A stretch of 64,000 bases of DNA, taken from the NCBI RefSeq assembly GCF_030538495.1, contig NZ_JAUNTW010000007.1, positions 38,583 through 102,582 of the forward strand, written 5' to 3'. The notes below the pieces were generated by a model, which was not told where the DNA came from, made no database searches, and worked only from the letters and a program-made list of their open reading frames with translations. Positions 1-9,662 of this stretch are shown here, piece after piece. The DNA is from Paracoccus sp. (in: a-proteobacteria) (GTDB lineage: Bacteria; Pseudomonadota; Alphaproteobacteria; Rhodobacterales; Rhodobacteraceae). Position 1 is the first letter of the stretch, and every line of letters starts with the position of its first letter. Position numbers and translations under genes: made by a program.

Positions 1-419
1 TGCGTCGCGCCTTGATCTTCAATCGCGCCATCGGGATCGGCCGCGTTCGTTGGCGGTTTTCCGTCATCGCTTTCGCCGCCGATACGCGCTTCCGCAGGCG
101 GAGTGAGGGGACAGCGGTCAACTGCGACAGCGCGGTTCGGGCAATGTGCTGTTCCGTCAGAACGGGCATCATCACGCCATTGCACCACAGGCCGCCGCAA
201 CGGCCTGCGTCGCGCCTTGATCTTCAATCGCGCCATCGGGATCGGCCGCGTTCGTTGGCGTTTTTCCGTCGCCGCGTTCGCCGCCGATACGTTGGTCCCG
301 AGGCAGGGCGGGGGGACAGCGGTTAACGGCGACCGCGCGGTTCGGGCAATGTGCTGTTCCGTCAGAACGGCATCATCGCCCTTTGCACCGCAGGCCGCCG
401 AAACGGGCTGCGGCGCGTC
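1..419. repeat. Two and a bit degenerate ~205-bp tandem direct repeats behind topA
   Basis: Unit 1 spans 1-205 and unit 2 spans 206-408. Their first 55 bases are identical and the rest is roughly 85% alike by eye. A third, more diverged start (409 to about 450, roughly 77% over 41 bases) coincides with the stop codon and last codons of topA. Read on the minus strand, the repeat start encodes ADPDGAIEDQ, resembling the TopA end AEPDDVIED, with the stop codon replaced by CAA. The unit length is not a multiple of three, so frames shift between copies. No convincing gene was seen here. The array may continue beyond the left window edge. Confidence 0.75.
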
Positions 420-3188
420 TTAATCCTCGATCACGTCATCCGGTTCGGCGGTTTTTGTGGCGGCTTTCTTCGTCGCCGTCTTTTTCGCCGTGGTCGTTTT
501 TGCGGCGGTCTTTTTGGGGGCGGCCTTTTTCGTGGTGGTCTTCGCCGCAGCCTTCTTAGCCGCCGGTTTCTTCGCAGCAGGTTTCGCCTTGGCCGCCGGT
601 TTTTTGGCCGCTTTCTTAGGCGATTTCGCCGCCTTGGCCGCGATCAGTTCCAGTGCCTGTTCCATGGTCAAGTCTTCGGGCGTCACGTCGCGGGGCAGGG
701 TGGCGTTCACCTTTTCCCATTTGACATAAGGACCATAGCGTCCGTTCATCACCGACACCGCGCCCCCATCCGGGTGGTCGCCCAACTGACGCAGAGGTTC
801 GGCGGTCGTGCGGCCACGGGTCTGTTTCGCGGCCAAAACCTCGACCGCGCGGTTCATGCCGATGGTAAAGACCTCATCCACATCGGGCAGATTGGCGTAT
901 TTCGACCCGTGTTTGACATAGGGGCCAAACCGCCCGATGGCCGCCGTGATCATTTCACTGTCTTCGGGATGCGGGCCAACCTCACGCGGCAGCGACAGCA
1001 GCATCAGCGCGCGGTCCAGTTCGATGCTGGCCGCGTCCCAGCCCTTGGGGATGGACGCACGGGGCGGTTTGGGCTGTTCTTCGGTTGCTTCGCCGCGCTG
1101 AACATAGGGGCCGAATCGTCCCACGCGCAGGCTGATGTCATCGCCGCCATCCTGACCCAGAACACGGTCGCCGATCGGCGCTTCGCCATCGGGGGCCGAC
1201 AGGGGGCGGGTATAACGACATTCGGGGTAATTCCCGCAGCCGATAAAGGCCCCGCCCGACCGCGCCGTTTTCAGGTTCAACCGCCCCTGACCACATAGCG
1301 GGCATTCACGCGGATCGCCGCCATCCGCGCGCGGCGGATAGAGATGCGGCGCCAAAGCGTCGTCGATGGCGTCCAGAACCTCGGTGATGCGCAGGTCGCT
1401 GGTGCCTTCTAACGCCTTGGTAAAGTCGCGCCAGAACCGGCCCATCACCTCGCGCCACAGACGGTCGCCGGCGCTGATTTCGTCCAGTTCGTTTTCCAGT
1501 TCCGCCGTAAAGTCATAGCTGACATAGCGCGGGAAATACTGCGTCAGAAACACCGTGACCAACCGGCCTTTATCTTCGGGAATCAGGCGGTTTTTGTCTT
1601 TGCGGACGTAATCGCGATCCTGAATCGTGGTCACGATGCTGGCATAGGTGGATGGGCGGCCGATGCCCAATTCCTCCATCCGTTTGACCAAGGTGGCTTC
1701 GGTATAGCGCGGCGGCGGCTGGGTGAAATGCTGGCGCGCGGCGGTTGATGCCGCGTCGTTCGCGATCATGCCGGGGGCGGTCTGCATCGCCTTGACCGCG
1801 GCGGGGGCATCGCCACCCTTTTCAACCGCGCGGGCCAATTCGGCGGTAAACGCATCACGGACCTGCGCGGCGGTTTCACCCTGCGCAATCACGGGCAGGC
1901 GGGCGCTGTCTTCCGCGTCGTCGTCATCGCGGCCCTGATCGTAAACGCGCAGAAAGCCGTCAAACATCATGACCTGACCCGTCGCACGCAGGCCGACCTG
2001 CGCGTCAGAGCTGGCGATTTCGACGGTGGTCCGCTCCATCCGGGCGGCCTCCATCTGGCTGGCGATCGTGCGTTTCCAGATCAGATCATACAGTTTGCGC
2101 TGATCATCCGCCGTCACGCGCAGTTTGTCGGGCGACAGCATCATGTCGGTGGGGCGGATACATTCATGCGCCTCTTGAGCGTTTTTTGCCTTGTTTTTAT
2201 ACATGCGCGGGGATTTCGGCAGGTAATTATCGCCGAATTTCGCCCGGATGGCGTCGCGCGCGGCCATCACAGCCTCGGGGGCCATGTCGATGCCGTCGGT
2301 CCGCATATAGGTGATTAACCCCGCCTCATACAGACGTTGGGCCGTGGACATGCAGGCCTTGGCGCCCATGCCCAATTTCCGCGACGCCTCTTGTTGCAGG
2401 GTGCTGGTCATGAAGGGCGGCCAAGGGTTTCGCGTCGCCGGTTTCGCGGTCACGCTGGTCACGGTCAGGTCACGGCTGGCCACGGCGCTGACCGCCAGTG
2501 CGGCGGCGTCGGCATCGGCCAGATCAAAGCGGTCCAGTTTGTTGCCCGCCAGAGACACCAGCGTGGCGTCGTATTCATCGCCGCCGGGCGTGGCCAGCCG
2601 CGCATGAACGGACCAGTATTCGCGGGCCTTAAAGGCCTCGATCTCCATTTCGCGGTCCACGATCAGGCGCAGACAAACCGACTGCACCCGCCCCGCCGAT
2701 TTCGCGCCGGGCAGTTTGCGCCACAGAACCGGCGACAGATTAAAACCGACCAGATAATCCAATGCGCGCCGCGCCAGATAGGCGTCAACCAGAGCCTGAT
2801 CAATCTCGCGCGGGCGGCCCATCGCCTCGGTCACGGCGGTTTTGGTGATCGCGTTAAAGGTTACGCGGCTGACCTGACTGTCCTTTTTCAGCGCCGAGGC
2901 CAATGCCTCACGCAGATGCCACGAAATCGCTTCACCCTCGCGGTCGGGGTCGGTGGCCAGGATCAGGGTCTGGTCATCCTTCAGCGCGTCTTTGATGGCT
3001 TTGAGATGTTTTTTGCTGTCGCTGGCGACTTCCCATTTCATGGCAAAATCGGCGTCGGGGTCCACGCTGCCATCTTTGGGGGGCAGGTCGCGGACATGCC
3101 CGAAACTGGCCAGAACGCGGTAATCACCGCCCAGATATTTTTCAATCGTTTTGGCCTTGGCCGGGGATTCGACGACAACAACGGGCAT
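420..3188 (-). CDS. topA: DNA topoisomerase I
   Basis: Type IA topoisomerase that relaxes negative supercoils (922 aa). The N-terminal TOPRIM domain shows VESPAKAK and DPDREGE (residues 80-86). The catalytic tyrosine lies in LITYMRTDG (about Tyr294). One C4 zinc finger follows (CPLCG then CGNYPEC), then several GRFGPYV-type repeats and a very basic Lys/Ala-rich tail ending in AEPDDVIED. The start at 3188 is preceded by GAGGAAAAA and gives the canonical MPVVVVESPAKAK; an upstream in-frame start would add 21 unlikely residues. It lies just downstream of dprA on the same strand, as in many alphaproteobacteria. The gene end overlaps the degenerate tandem repeats. Confidence 0.97.
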   Translation of the reverse strand: MPVVVVESPAKAKTIEKYLGGDYRVLASFGHVRDLPPKDGSVDPDADFAMKWEVASDSKKHLKAIKDALKDDQTLILATDPDREGEAISWHLREALASALKKDSQVSRVTFNAITKTAVTEAMGRPREIDQALVDAYLARRALDYLVGFNLSPVLWRKLPGAKSAGRVQSVCLRLIVDREMEIEAFKAREYWSVHARLATPGGDEYDATLVSLAGNKLDRFDLADADAAALAVSAVASRDLTVTSVTAKPATRNPWPPFMTSTLQQEASRKLGMGAKACMSTAQRLYEAGLITYMRTDGIDMAPEAVMAARDAIRAKFGDNYLPKSPRMYKNKAKNAQEAHECIRPTDMMLSPDKLRVTADDQRKLYDLIWKRTIASQMEAARMERTTVEIASSDAQVGLRATGQVMMFDGFLRVYDQGRDDDDAEDSARLPVIAQGETAAQVRDAFTAELARAVEKGGDAPAAVKAMQTAPGMIANDAASTAARQHFTQPPPRYTEATLVKRMEELGIGRPSTYASIVTTIQDRDYVRKDKNRLIPEDKGRLVTVFLTQYFPRYVSYDFTAELENELDEISAGDRLWREVMGRFWRDFTKALEGTSDLRITEVLDAIDDALAPHLYPPRADGGDPRECPLCGQGRLNLKTARSGGAFIGCGNYPECRYTRPLSAPDGEAPIGDRVLGQDGGDDISLRVGRFGPYVQRGEATEEQPKPPRASIPKGWDAASIELDRALMLLSLPREVGPHPEDSEMITAAIGRFGPYVKHGSKYANLPDVDEVFTIGMNRAVEVLAAKQTRGRTTAEPLRQLGDHPDGGAVSVMNGRYGPYVKWEKVNATLPRDVTPEDLTMEQALELIAAKAAKSPKKAAKKPAAKAKPAAKKPAAKKAAAKTTTKKAAPKKTAAKTTTAKKTATKKAATKTAEPDDVIED

Positions 3189-3260
3189 TTTTTCCTCGGG
3201 CGGCGGGTGCAGTTGGGGCGGCAAGATGGGTGCGCAACGCGCCCCTGTCAACGGGGGGTG

Positions 3261-4403
3261 TTACGCCAAAGCGATGCGCCCCCCCACCAAACGCGTCAGA
3301 CGCCCCTGTAATTCCAGCGATAAAATCGCCGCACTGGCCGTCGATGCAGGTGCCCCCACGTCGCGGATAATGTCGTTTTCGTCGGATGGCGACGGCGACA
3401 GACGCGACAGAATCGCCGTTTCCAGCTGTGCCGGATCAGGCGCGGGGATTCGCGCGGGCTGCGGCGTCGGCTGAGGTGCGGGGGTGGCGGGCAGGGCAAA
3501 GGGCTGTTCAGCCTCGGCCAGTGCGGCGGCCACATCGGCGGCGCTGCGCACCAGTGTGGCCCCGTCGCGGATCAGCGCGTTGCACCCCGCGGCGCGCGCA
3601 TCCATCGGGTGACCGGGGACGGCCATCACCTCACGCCCCTGATCCAGCGCGTTTTTTGCGGTGATCAGGGTGCCGGAACGATGCGCGGCCTCGATCACGA
3701 TAACGGCGCGGGACAGGCCGGAAATGATGCGATTGCGGGTCGGAAAATGGCGGGCATGGGGTTCGGTGCCGGGCGGCTGTTCCGACACCAGCACCCCGCG
3801 TTCGGCGATTTGCGCGGCCAGAATGGCGTTTTCAGACGGATAAATCACATCCACGCCGCCGGCCATCACCGCAACCGTCCCCGTGGGCAGGGCGGCGTTA
3901 TGCGCCGCCGTGTCCACGCCGCGCGCCAGCCCGGCCACGACGGTAAAGCCCGCCTCACCCAAGCCCGTGGCCATGCCGCGCGCCATGCGCAGACCCAGCG
4001 ATGACGCATTGCGCGCGCCAATCACTGCAATCGGGTTCAGCGCCAGCATCGCCGCATCGCCGCGCACCCACAAAACGGGCGGCGCGCCATCAATGTCGCG
4101 CAACGCGGGCGGATATTGGGGCGAATCGTAACGGATCAGGCGCGCGCCGATACGCCGACCGGCGTTCAGTTCCGCCACAGCGACACCTTCGGGGCAGGGC
4201 TGATAATCGGTCACGCCCGCATCCGCCGCCAATTGCGGCAGCGCGTCCAAGGACGCCGCCACCGTGCCATGTTCCCGAATCAGCCGGTGAAAGGTCGCCG
4301 GTCCGACGCGGCGGGATCGGATCAAACGCAGGAATGACACATCATCATCCGCCAGCGGGCTGGGGGGATGTGCTGTGAATGATGATGTGCGCGCGATGTT
4401 CAT
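3261..4403 (-). CDS. dprA: DNA-processing protein DprA
   Basis: Loads RecA onto incoming single-stranded DNA during natural transformation or gene-transfer-agent uptake (380 aa). The Rossmann-like DprA core is visible (IAVIGARNASSLGLRMARG, then GLARGVDTAAH, then FPTRNRIISGLS and RSGTLITAKNALDQGREVMAVPG). The last ~60 residues form the DprA winged-helix domain. An N-terminal helix-hairpin-like segment (residues 20-70) is also present. The start follows a GGAGG-type site (GGCGGAGGCATC). It precedes topA with a 72-bp gap. A CtrA-type box lies 41 nt upstream of the start, fitting the reported control of competence genes by CtrA in Rhodobacterales. Confidence 0.96.
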   Translation of the reverse strand: MNIARTSSFTAHPPSPLADDDVSFLRLIRSRRVGPATFHRLIREHGTVAASLDALPQLAADAGVTDYQPCPEGVAVAELNAGRRIGARLIRYDSPQYPPALRDIDGAPPVLWVRGDAAMLALNPIAVIGARNASSLGLRMARGMATGLGEAGFTVVAGLARGVDTAAHNAALPTGTVAVMAGGVDVIYPSENAILAAQIAERGVLVSEQPPGTEPHARHFPTRNRIISGLSRAVIVIEAAHRSGTLITAKNALDQGREVMAVPGHPMDARAAGCNALIRDGATLVRSAADVAAALAEAEQPFALPATPAPQPTPQPARIPAPDPAQLETAILSRLSPSPSDENDIIRDVGAPASTASAAILSLELQGRLTRLVGGRIALA

Positions 4404-4444
4404 GATGCCTCCGCCTGATCCTGATCCGTGGATAGCGCAGAGAT

Positions 4445-4460
4445 GTTAACAACTGGTTAG
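4445..4460 (-). promoter_or_regulatory. CtrA-type box upstream of dprA
   Basis: On the minus strand it reads CTAACCAGTTGTTAAC, matching the CtrA consensus TTAA-N7-TTAAC at all but the first base. It ends 41 nt before the dprA start codon. Two similar boxes in this window (40334-40349, 52714-52729) sit at nearly the same distance from their genes. Binding by CtrA is inferred. Confidence 0.5.
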
Positions 4461-4473
4461 CGGCACCGATTTC

Positions 4474-5892
4474 TTACGCCGCCGACCCGCCCACTGTCAG
4501 CCCGCCGATCATCAGCGTGGGCTGCCCAACGCCAACCGGCACCCATTGCCCCTGTTTGCCGCAATTCCCCATGCCGGGGTCCAGGGCCATGTCATTGCCA
4601 ATCGCACGCACCTGTTTCAGCGCGGTTGCGCCGTCGCCAATCAGCGTCGCCCCGCGAATCGCATCGCCAATGACGCCGTTTTTGACGCGATACGCCTCGG
4701 TGCAGGAGAAAACGAATTTGCCGTTGGTGATGTCCACCTGACCGCCGCCGAAACCCACGGCATAAATCCCGTCGCGCAGATCGGCCACAATCGCCGCCGG
4801 GTCCGCGTCACCGCCGGGCATATAGGTGTTGGTCATGCGCGGCATCGGCACATGGGCGAAACTTTCGCGCCGCCCGTTGCCGGTGGGCGCGACACCCATC
4901 AGTCGCGCATTCTGCCGATCCTGCATATATCCAACCAGAATACCGTCATCAATCAGCACGTTACGCGCGGGCGGCGTGCCTTCGTCGTCGATATTCAGGC
5001 TGCCGCGACGGTCGGGGATGGTGCCGTCATCCACCACCGTCACGCCCGGCGCGGCGACCCGTTGCCCCATCAAACCGGCAAAGGCCGACGCCTTTTTCCG
5101 GTTAAAATCGCCCTCGAGCCCGTGGCCGACCGCTTCGTGCAGCAGGATTCCGGGCCAGCCGGGGCCAAGCACGACATCCATCACCCCCGCAGGGGCCGGA
5201 ACCGACCGCAGATTGACCAGCGCGCTTCGCAACGCCTCATCCACCAGCGGGCGCCAATGGTCGGGCGACATCAGCCCGGACAGCGACACGCGCCCGCCGC
5301 CGCCGGTATTCCCGCTTTCCCGACGGTCATTATTTTCAACAATAACAGACACATTCAGCCGCGCCATGGGGCGAATATCGGTCGCCAGATCGCCTTCGGG
5401 TCGCAAAATCGCGACCTGTTGCAGCGAACTGGCGATCGAGGCGCTGACCTGCACCACCCGCGGGTCCGCGGCACGGGCATAATCATCAATCTGGCGCAGC
5501 AATTCGATTCGCGCGGCAACCGAAATACCGTCCGCCGGGTCAATCGCAGGATAGAGCTGCGCGGCCTGCATCGGCGCAGGCGCGGCCCATATCCCGCCGC
5601 CATCCCCCACTGCCAGCCTCGCGGTTTCCGCCGCGCGCCGCAAAGATGGCAGGGAAATATCGGTCGAATGGGCGTAACCCGTCACCTCACCCCGCACCGC
5701 GCGCAGGCCAAAGCCCTGATCGGCGGTATAGCTGGAATGACGCAGCCGTCCGTCATCAAACATCAGCGATTCCGACACGCTGCGTTCCAGAAATAATTCG
5801 CCATCATCCGCCCCATGCACCGCGTCGCGCAGCACGGACAGGGCCTGATCACGGTCCAGCAGGGTATGAAACGGGTCGAAAAGGTGGGTCAT
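4474..5892 (-). CDS. tldD: Metalloprotease TldD
   Basis: TldD of the TldD/TldE (PmbA) zinc protease pair, which degrades unfolded or leader peptides and processes some modified peptides (472 aa, normal length). The metal-binding motif HEAVGH lies at residues 252-257, followed by GLEGDFNRKKASAF. The C-terminal half carries the typical GNCGKQGQ-VPVGVGQPTLMIGGLTVGG ending. The TldE partner is not in the window. It is divergent from the cytochrome oxidase operon, with about 200 bp between the starts. Confidence 0.96.
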   Translation of the reverse strand: MTHLFDPFHTLLDRDQALSVLRDAVHGADDGELFLERSVSESLMFDDGRLRHSSYTADQGFGLRAVRGEVTGYAHSTDISLPSLRRAAETARLAVGDGGGIWAAPAPMQAAQLYPAIDPADGISVAARIELLRQIDDYARAADPRVVQVSASIASSLQQVAILRPEGDLATDIRPMARLNVSVIVENNDRRESGNTGGGGRVSLSGLMSPDHWRPLVDEALRSALVNLRSVPAPAGVMDVVLGPGWPGILLHEAVGHGLEGDFNRKKASAFAGLMGQRVAAPGVTVVDDGTIPDRRGSLNIDDEGTPPARNVLIDDGILVGYMQDRQNARLMGVAPTGNGRRESFAHVPMPRMTNTYMPGGDADPAAIVADLRDGIYAVGFGGGQVDITNGKFVFSCTEAYRVKNGVIGDAIRGATLIGDGATALKQVRAIGNDMALDPGMGNCGKQGQWVPVGVGQPTLMIGGLTVGGSAA

Positions 5893-6090
5893 CGCATTCT
5901 CCTGCCTTGGTTATGCACAGGTTTTCCGCCAGCGTCACCGCGAAAATGCGGACAATTTTATCTAGATTTTGGTGGTATCACTTGCCGGAAGGGATAAGAT
6001 ATGGTCATAGGTCGGTCAGTGTGACAGGAAAACGGGGCCGCTTTTGCGACCCTTGCGGCCATTATGGCTGTGCGAACGCAACGGGATGGG

Positions 6091-7029
6091 ATGATGGCAA
6101 AAGCGATGATTCGGCGTGCAGCCGCAGCAATGACGGGATTGGCGACTGCGGGGTTGCTGACGGGCGCGGCATGGGCGCAGGATGTTTTGGGCGACCTGCC
6201 TGTGGTGGGTAAGCCCGTCGCAAAAGGTCTGGGTTTTCAACCCGCTGCAACGGAATTGGCCCGCGATCAGCAATGGCTGGATTACTTCGTTTTGGTCATC
6301 ATCACGGTGATCACCGTCGCGGTCTGCGCCCTGTTATTGATCGTTATTTTCCGCTTCAATTCGCGGTCGAACCCGGTTCCGGCAAAGTTCACGCATAACA
6401 CGCCGGTGGAAATCGTCTGGACCTTGGTTCCGGTGCTGATTCTGGTGATGATCGGCGCGTTTTCTCTGCCGATTCTGTTCCGCAGTCAGGAAATGCCGGA
6501 AAATCCGCAGGTCGTGATCAAGGTGACCGGCCATCAGTGGTATTGGTCCTATGAATACCCCGATAACGGCATTGAATTTGACAGCCGCATGATTGGCAGC
6601 CTTGCCACCCTGACGGCCGAGGATGAGGCCGCCGGTGCCCTGCCCATGACCATGAATGACGCGATGCGCGCCAAGCTGGCCGCTGCGGGTTATGCCGAAG
6701 ATGAATTCCTGCTGGCCACCGACACCGCGGTTGTGGTTCCGGTCGGGGCGACGGTTCTGTTGCAGATCACCGCGTCGGATGTGATCCATTCCTGGACGAT
6801 CCCGGCTTTTGCCATCAAGCAGGACGCCGTTCCGGGCCGTATCGCGCAGGCATGGTTCAATGTCGAACGCGAAGGCGTGTATTTCGGCCAGTGCAGCGAA
6901 CTGTGCGGCATCGAACATTCCTATATGCCGATCACGGTTAAGGCCGTCAGCCCCGAGGTTTATACCGCGTGGATCGCTGAAATGGGCGGCACGATGGACG
7001 AACCGCTGATCCTCGCCAGCGTCAACTGA
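6091..7029 (+). CDS. ctaC: Cytochrome c oxidase subunit II
   Basis: CuA-bearing subunit of the aa3-type terminal oxidase, accepting electrons from cytochrome c in the periplasm. It has a signal peptide ending near AAWA-Q, two transmembrane helices (about 55-80 and 100-125), and the cupredoxin domain with HQWYWSYEY and the CuA ligand cluster [12 protein letters not shown] (about 268-280). A start at 6064 is possible, but 6091 gives a standard signal peptide and has a weak GGGATGGG before it. It is the first gene of ctaC-ctaB-ORF-ctaG-ctaE. Subunit I (ctaD) is not here, which is usual for this group. Confidence 0.96.
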   Translation: MMAKAMIRRAAAAMTGLATAGLLTGAAWAQDVLGDLPVVGKPVAKGLGFQPAATELARDQQWLDYFVLVIITVITVAVCALLLIVIFRFNSRSNPVPAKFTHNTPVEIVWTLVPVLILVMIGAFSLPILFRSQEMPENPQVVIKVTGHQWYWSYEYPDNGIEFDSRMIGSLATLTAEDEAAGALPMTMNDAMRAKLAAAGYAEDEFLLATDTAVVVPVGATVLLQITASDVIHSWTIPAFAIKQDAVPGRIAQAWFNVEREGVYFGQCSELCGIEHSYMPITVKAVSPEVYTAWIAEMGGTMDEPLILASVN

Positions 7030-7074
7030 TACACCCAACCCCGGCGGGTGCGGGCCTGCCGGGGTCAGGCAAGG

Positions 7075-8007
7075 ATGAACGAACGCGCAATGACTGACAC
7101 CAACACATATGACACCCCGGCCGAGGCCGAATTTGGCGATTATGTCGCGCTGCTGAAGCCGCGTGTCATGTCGCTGGTGGTGTTCACCGCGTTTGTTGGG
7201 TTGTGGGTCGCCCCGATTGATATGCACCCGTTTCTGGCGTTTTGTTCGGTGCTGTTCATCGCTTTGGGCGGTGGGGCGTCGGGCGCGCTGAATATGTGGT
7301 ATGATTCGGACATCGACCAGATCATGCGCCGCACCCAAAGCCGCCCGATACCGGCGGGCCGGATGCAGCGGGGTGAGGCTTTGGCCGTTGGGCTGGCGCT
7401 GTCGGGCATTTCGGTGATGATGCTGGGGCTGGTTGCGAATTGGTTCGCGGCGTTGTTTCTGGCCTTTACCATTTTTTTCTACGCCGTTGTTTATACGATG
7501 TGGCTGAAACGCTGGACGCCGCAGAACATCGTGATCGGCGGGGCGGCGGGGGCCTTTCCTCCGATGATCGGCTGGGCCTGTGCGACCGGTGGGATTTCGA
7601 TTGAATCGCTGCTGATGTTCGCGCTGATCTTTTTCTGGACGCCGCCGCATTTCTGGGCGTTGGCGCTGTTCATGAAGGATGATTACAAAAACGCGGGCGT
7701 GCCGATGTTGACGGTGACGCATGGCCGCCCGGTGACGCGTCGTCATATCTTTGCCTATACGCTGGTGCTGGCGGGCTTTGCGATCTGGCTGGGGCTGACC
7801 TCGATCGGTGGGCCGGTTTATCTGGCGGTGTCGGTGGTGCTGAACATCGCCTTTATCCATGGCGGCTGGCAGGTGCTGCGCCGCAGCGAAGACCAGGCGC
7901 AGGCCGATAATTTCGCCGTTGAAAAACGGGTGTTTAAACTGTCGCTCTATTACCTGTTCCTGCACTTTGTGGCCTTGTTGGTGCAAAACTGGATCGGGGG
8001 GTGGTGA
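7075..8007 (+). CDS. ctaB: Protoheme IX farnesyltransferase (heme O synthase)
   Basis: Converts heme B to heme O with farnesyl diphosphate, the first step of heme A synthesis for the oxidase encoded around it. UbiA-type polytopic membrane protein (310 aa) with the prenyl-diphosphate motif [19 protein letters not shown] and the second loop around [13 protein letters not shown]. The start at 7075 is preceded by AAGG; 7090 is an alternative. Its stop overlaps the next start by one base (TGATG), indicating translational coupling. Confidence 0.96.
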   Translation: MNERAMTDTNTYDTPAEAEFGDYVALLKPRVMSLVVFTAFVGLWVAPIDMHPFLAFCSVLFIALGGGASGALNMWYDSDIDQIMRRTQSRPIPAGRMQRGEALAVGLALSGISVMMLGLVANWFAALFLAFTIFFYAVVYTMWLKRWTPQNIVIGGAAGAFPPMIGWACATGGISIESLLMFALIFFWTPPHFWALALFMKDDYKNAGVPMLTVTHGRPVTRRHIFAYTLVLAGFAIWLGLTSIGGPVYLAVSVVLNIAFIHGGWQVLRRSEDQAQADNFAVEKRVFKLSLYYLFLHFVALLVQNWIGGW

Positions 8008-8204
8008 TGGCGTTGCGCGCGGAACATCAGTTGCACAACCGCCGCCGGTCGCGGAATGTTGGCTTGGGCGTTGTTTTGATTGCCTTTGTCGTGCTGGTTT
8101 TTGCGTTGACCGTGGTTAAGGTCACCCAAGGCCATATGATGGAGGCGTTCGACCACCAGCCCCGCACATCACTGTTACCCCCGGCAGAGGAGACGGCGCC
8201 ATGA
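8007..8204 (+). CDS. Small single-span membrane protein of the oxidase operon
   Basis: A 65-aa protein with an Arg-rich N-terminus ([11 protein letters not shown]), one transmembrane helix (about residues 19-40) and a short Pro-rich tail. A small ORF occupies the same place between ctaB and ctaG in the Paracoccus oxidase operon (the middle one of three reading frames there). It overlaps ctaB by one base and ctaG by four (ATGA), so it is probably translated with them. The role is not established; oxidase assembly is inferred from position. Confidence 0.8.
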   Translation: MALRAEHQLHNRRRSRNVGLGVVLIAFVVLVFALTVVKVTQGHMMEAFDHQPRTSLLPPAEETAP

Positions 8205-8773
8205 AAAAGCTTAGCAATGAATCCCGCACGGTCGTTATGTTGTTGGGCGTCGTCGTGACGATGGGCGCCTTGGCTTGGGCGGCGGTGCCGTTTTACGACT
8301 GGTTTTGCCGGGTGACGGGCTTTGGCGGCACGACGCAAGTGTCGGATTCCGCGCCGGATCAAGTGCTGGATCAGGTCGTTCGTGTGCGCTTTGACGCCAA
8401 TGTGGATCCGAATCTGGCGTGGAGCTTCCGCCCGATGCAGACCCGCATGGATCTGCGCATCGGGGAAACCGCTATGGCCTATTACGAGGCGGTGAACAAT
8501 TCCGATTACCCCATCACCGGCACGGCCAGCTATAATGTCGCGCCCGAAGTGGCGGGTTATTTCTTCGATAAGATCGAATGTTTCTGTTTCACCGAACAGA
8601 CGCTGCAACCGGGTGAGCGGGTCGAAATGCCGCTGACCTTCTATGTCGATCCGTCGATTGTGGATGATCGCGATGCCTATTGGGTGCGCGACATCACGCT
8701 GTCTTATACTTTCCACCGGACCGAGCCGCGGCAGGCGGCGATTCAAACGGTCCCTGACACCACCACCAACTAA
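8201..8773 (+). CDS. ctaG: Cytochrome c oxidase assembly protein CtaG (Cox11)
   Basis: Copper chaperone that delivers Cu to the CuB site of subunit I (190 aa). It has one N-terminal membrane anchor (about 11-30), a periplasmic immunoglobulin-like domain and the copper-binding motif ECFCF near residue 127. The start overlaps the preceding stop as ATGA. Length and order match Cox11 proteins of alphaproteobacteria. Confidence 0.96.
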   Translation: MKKLSNESRTVVMLLGVVVTMGALAWAAVPFYDWFCRVTGFGGTTQVSDSAPDQVLDQVVRVRFDANVDPNLAWSFRPMQTRMDLRIGETAMAYYEAVNNSDYPITGTASYNVAPEVAGYFFDKIECFCFTEQTLQPGERVEMPLTFYVDPSIVDDRDAYWVRDITLSYTFHRTEPRQAAIQTVPDTTTN

Positions 8774-8792
8774 GGCCGACGGGGATCCGCAT

Positions 8793-9593
8793 ATGGCGCA
8801 CGCAAAGAACCACGATTACCACATTCTTCCGCCGTCTATCTGGCCGTTTATCGCGTCGGTGTCGGTGTTCGTTATGCTGTTTGGCGCGACCAAATGGATG
8901 CATGGCAGCGGGCCGTGGATCTTTCTGATCGGCTTTGTCGGCGTTTTGTATGTCATGTTCAGCTGGTGGGCTGAGATGGTGAACGAAGGTGAATCGGGCG
9001 ACCACACCCCCGTCGTTCGCATCGGTCTGCAATACGGATTCATCCTGTTCGTCGTGTCGGAACTGATGCTGTTTGTGGCGGCGTTCTGGGCGTTCATCAA
9101 ACACGCGATGTATCCGATGGGCGCCGAAAGCCCGATCCGCGACGGCGTGTGGCCCCCCGCCGGGATCGAAGTGTTTGACCCGTGGCACCTGCCGTTCATC
9201 AACACGCTGATCCTGCTGCTGTCGGGCGTCGCCGTGACCTGGGCGCATCACGCATTCGCGCATGAAGGCGACCGCAAAACCGCCATCAACGGTCTGGCGA
9301 TTGCGGTTTTCTTGGGCATCGCGTTCACCGGTTTGCAGGCCTATGAATACAGCCACGCGGCCTTTGGCCTGTCGGATACCGTTTATGCGGGTGCGTTTTA
9401 TCTGGCCACCGGCCTGCACGGGTTCCACGTCATCATCGGGACGATCTTTTTGGCCGTCTGTCTGATCCGCCTGATCAAAGGCCAGATGACCAAAGAACAG
9501 CATGTCGGTTTTGAATCGGCGGCGTGGTATTGGCACTTTGTGGACGTGATCTGGCTGTTCCTGTTTGCCGTGATCTATGTCTGGGGCCGCTGA
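8793..9593 (+). CDS. ctaE: Cytochrome c oxidase subunit III
   Basis: Seven-helix subunit III of the aa3 oxidase (266 aa). It starts [19 protein letters not shown] and contains the conserved [19 protein letters not shown] segment and the end [18 protein letters not shown]. The ATG at 8793 lies 19 bp after the ctaG stop. A strong hairpin terminator follows the gene, so the oxidase operon probably ends here. Confidence 0.97.
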   Translation: MAHAKNHDYHILPPSIWPFIASVSVFVMLFGATKWMHGSGPWIFLIGFVGVLYVMFSWWAEMVNEGESGDHTPVVRIGLQYGFILFVVSELMLFVAAFWAFIKHAMYPMGAESPIRDGVWPPAGIEVFDPWHLPFINTLILLLSGVAVTWAHHAFAHEGDRKTAINGLAIAVFLGIAFTGLQAYEYSHAAFGLSDTVYAGAFYLATGLHGFHVIIGTIFLAVCLIRLIKGQMTKEQHVGFESAAWYWHFVDVIWLFLFAVIYVWGR

Positions 9594-9614
9594 TCCCGGA
9601 ACCTGACCAGATGG

Positions 9615-9641
9615 CGCGCGGGGCTGACCCCGCGCGTTTTT
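9615..9641 (+). terminator. Rho-independent terminator after ctaE
   Basis: Perfect 9-bp stem CGCGCGGGG / CCCCGCGCG with a CTGA loop, followed by five T. It is 22 bp after the ctaE stop. Confidence 0.85.
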
Positions 9642-9662
9642 CGTTGACGTGAAAGGCCGCGG

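Noticed and set aside
1..419. Continuous open minus-strand frame behind the topA stop
   Set aside because: It is open but has no start codon context or family motif, and the repeats shift frame. High GC explains the lack of stops.
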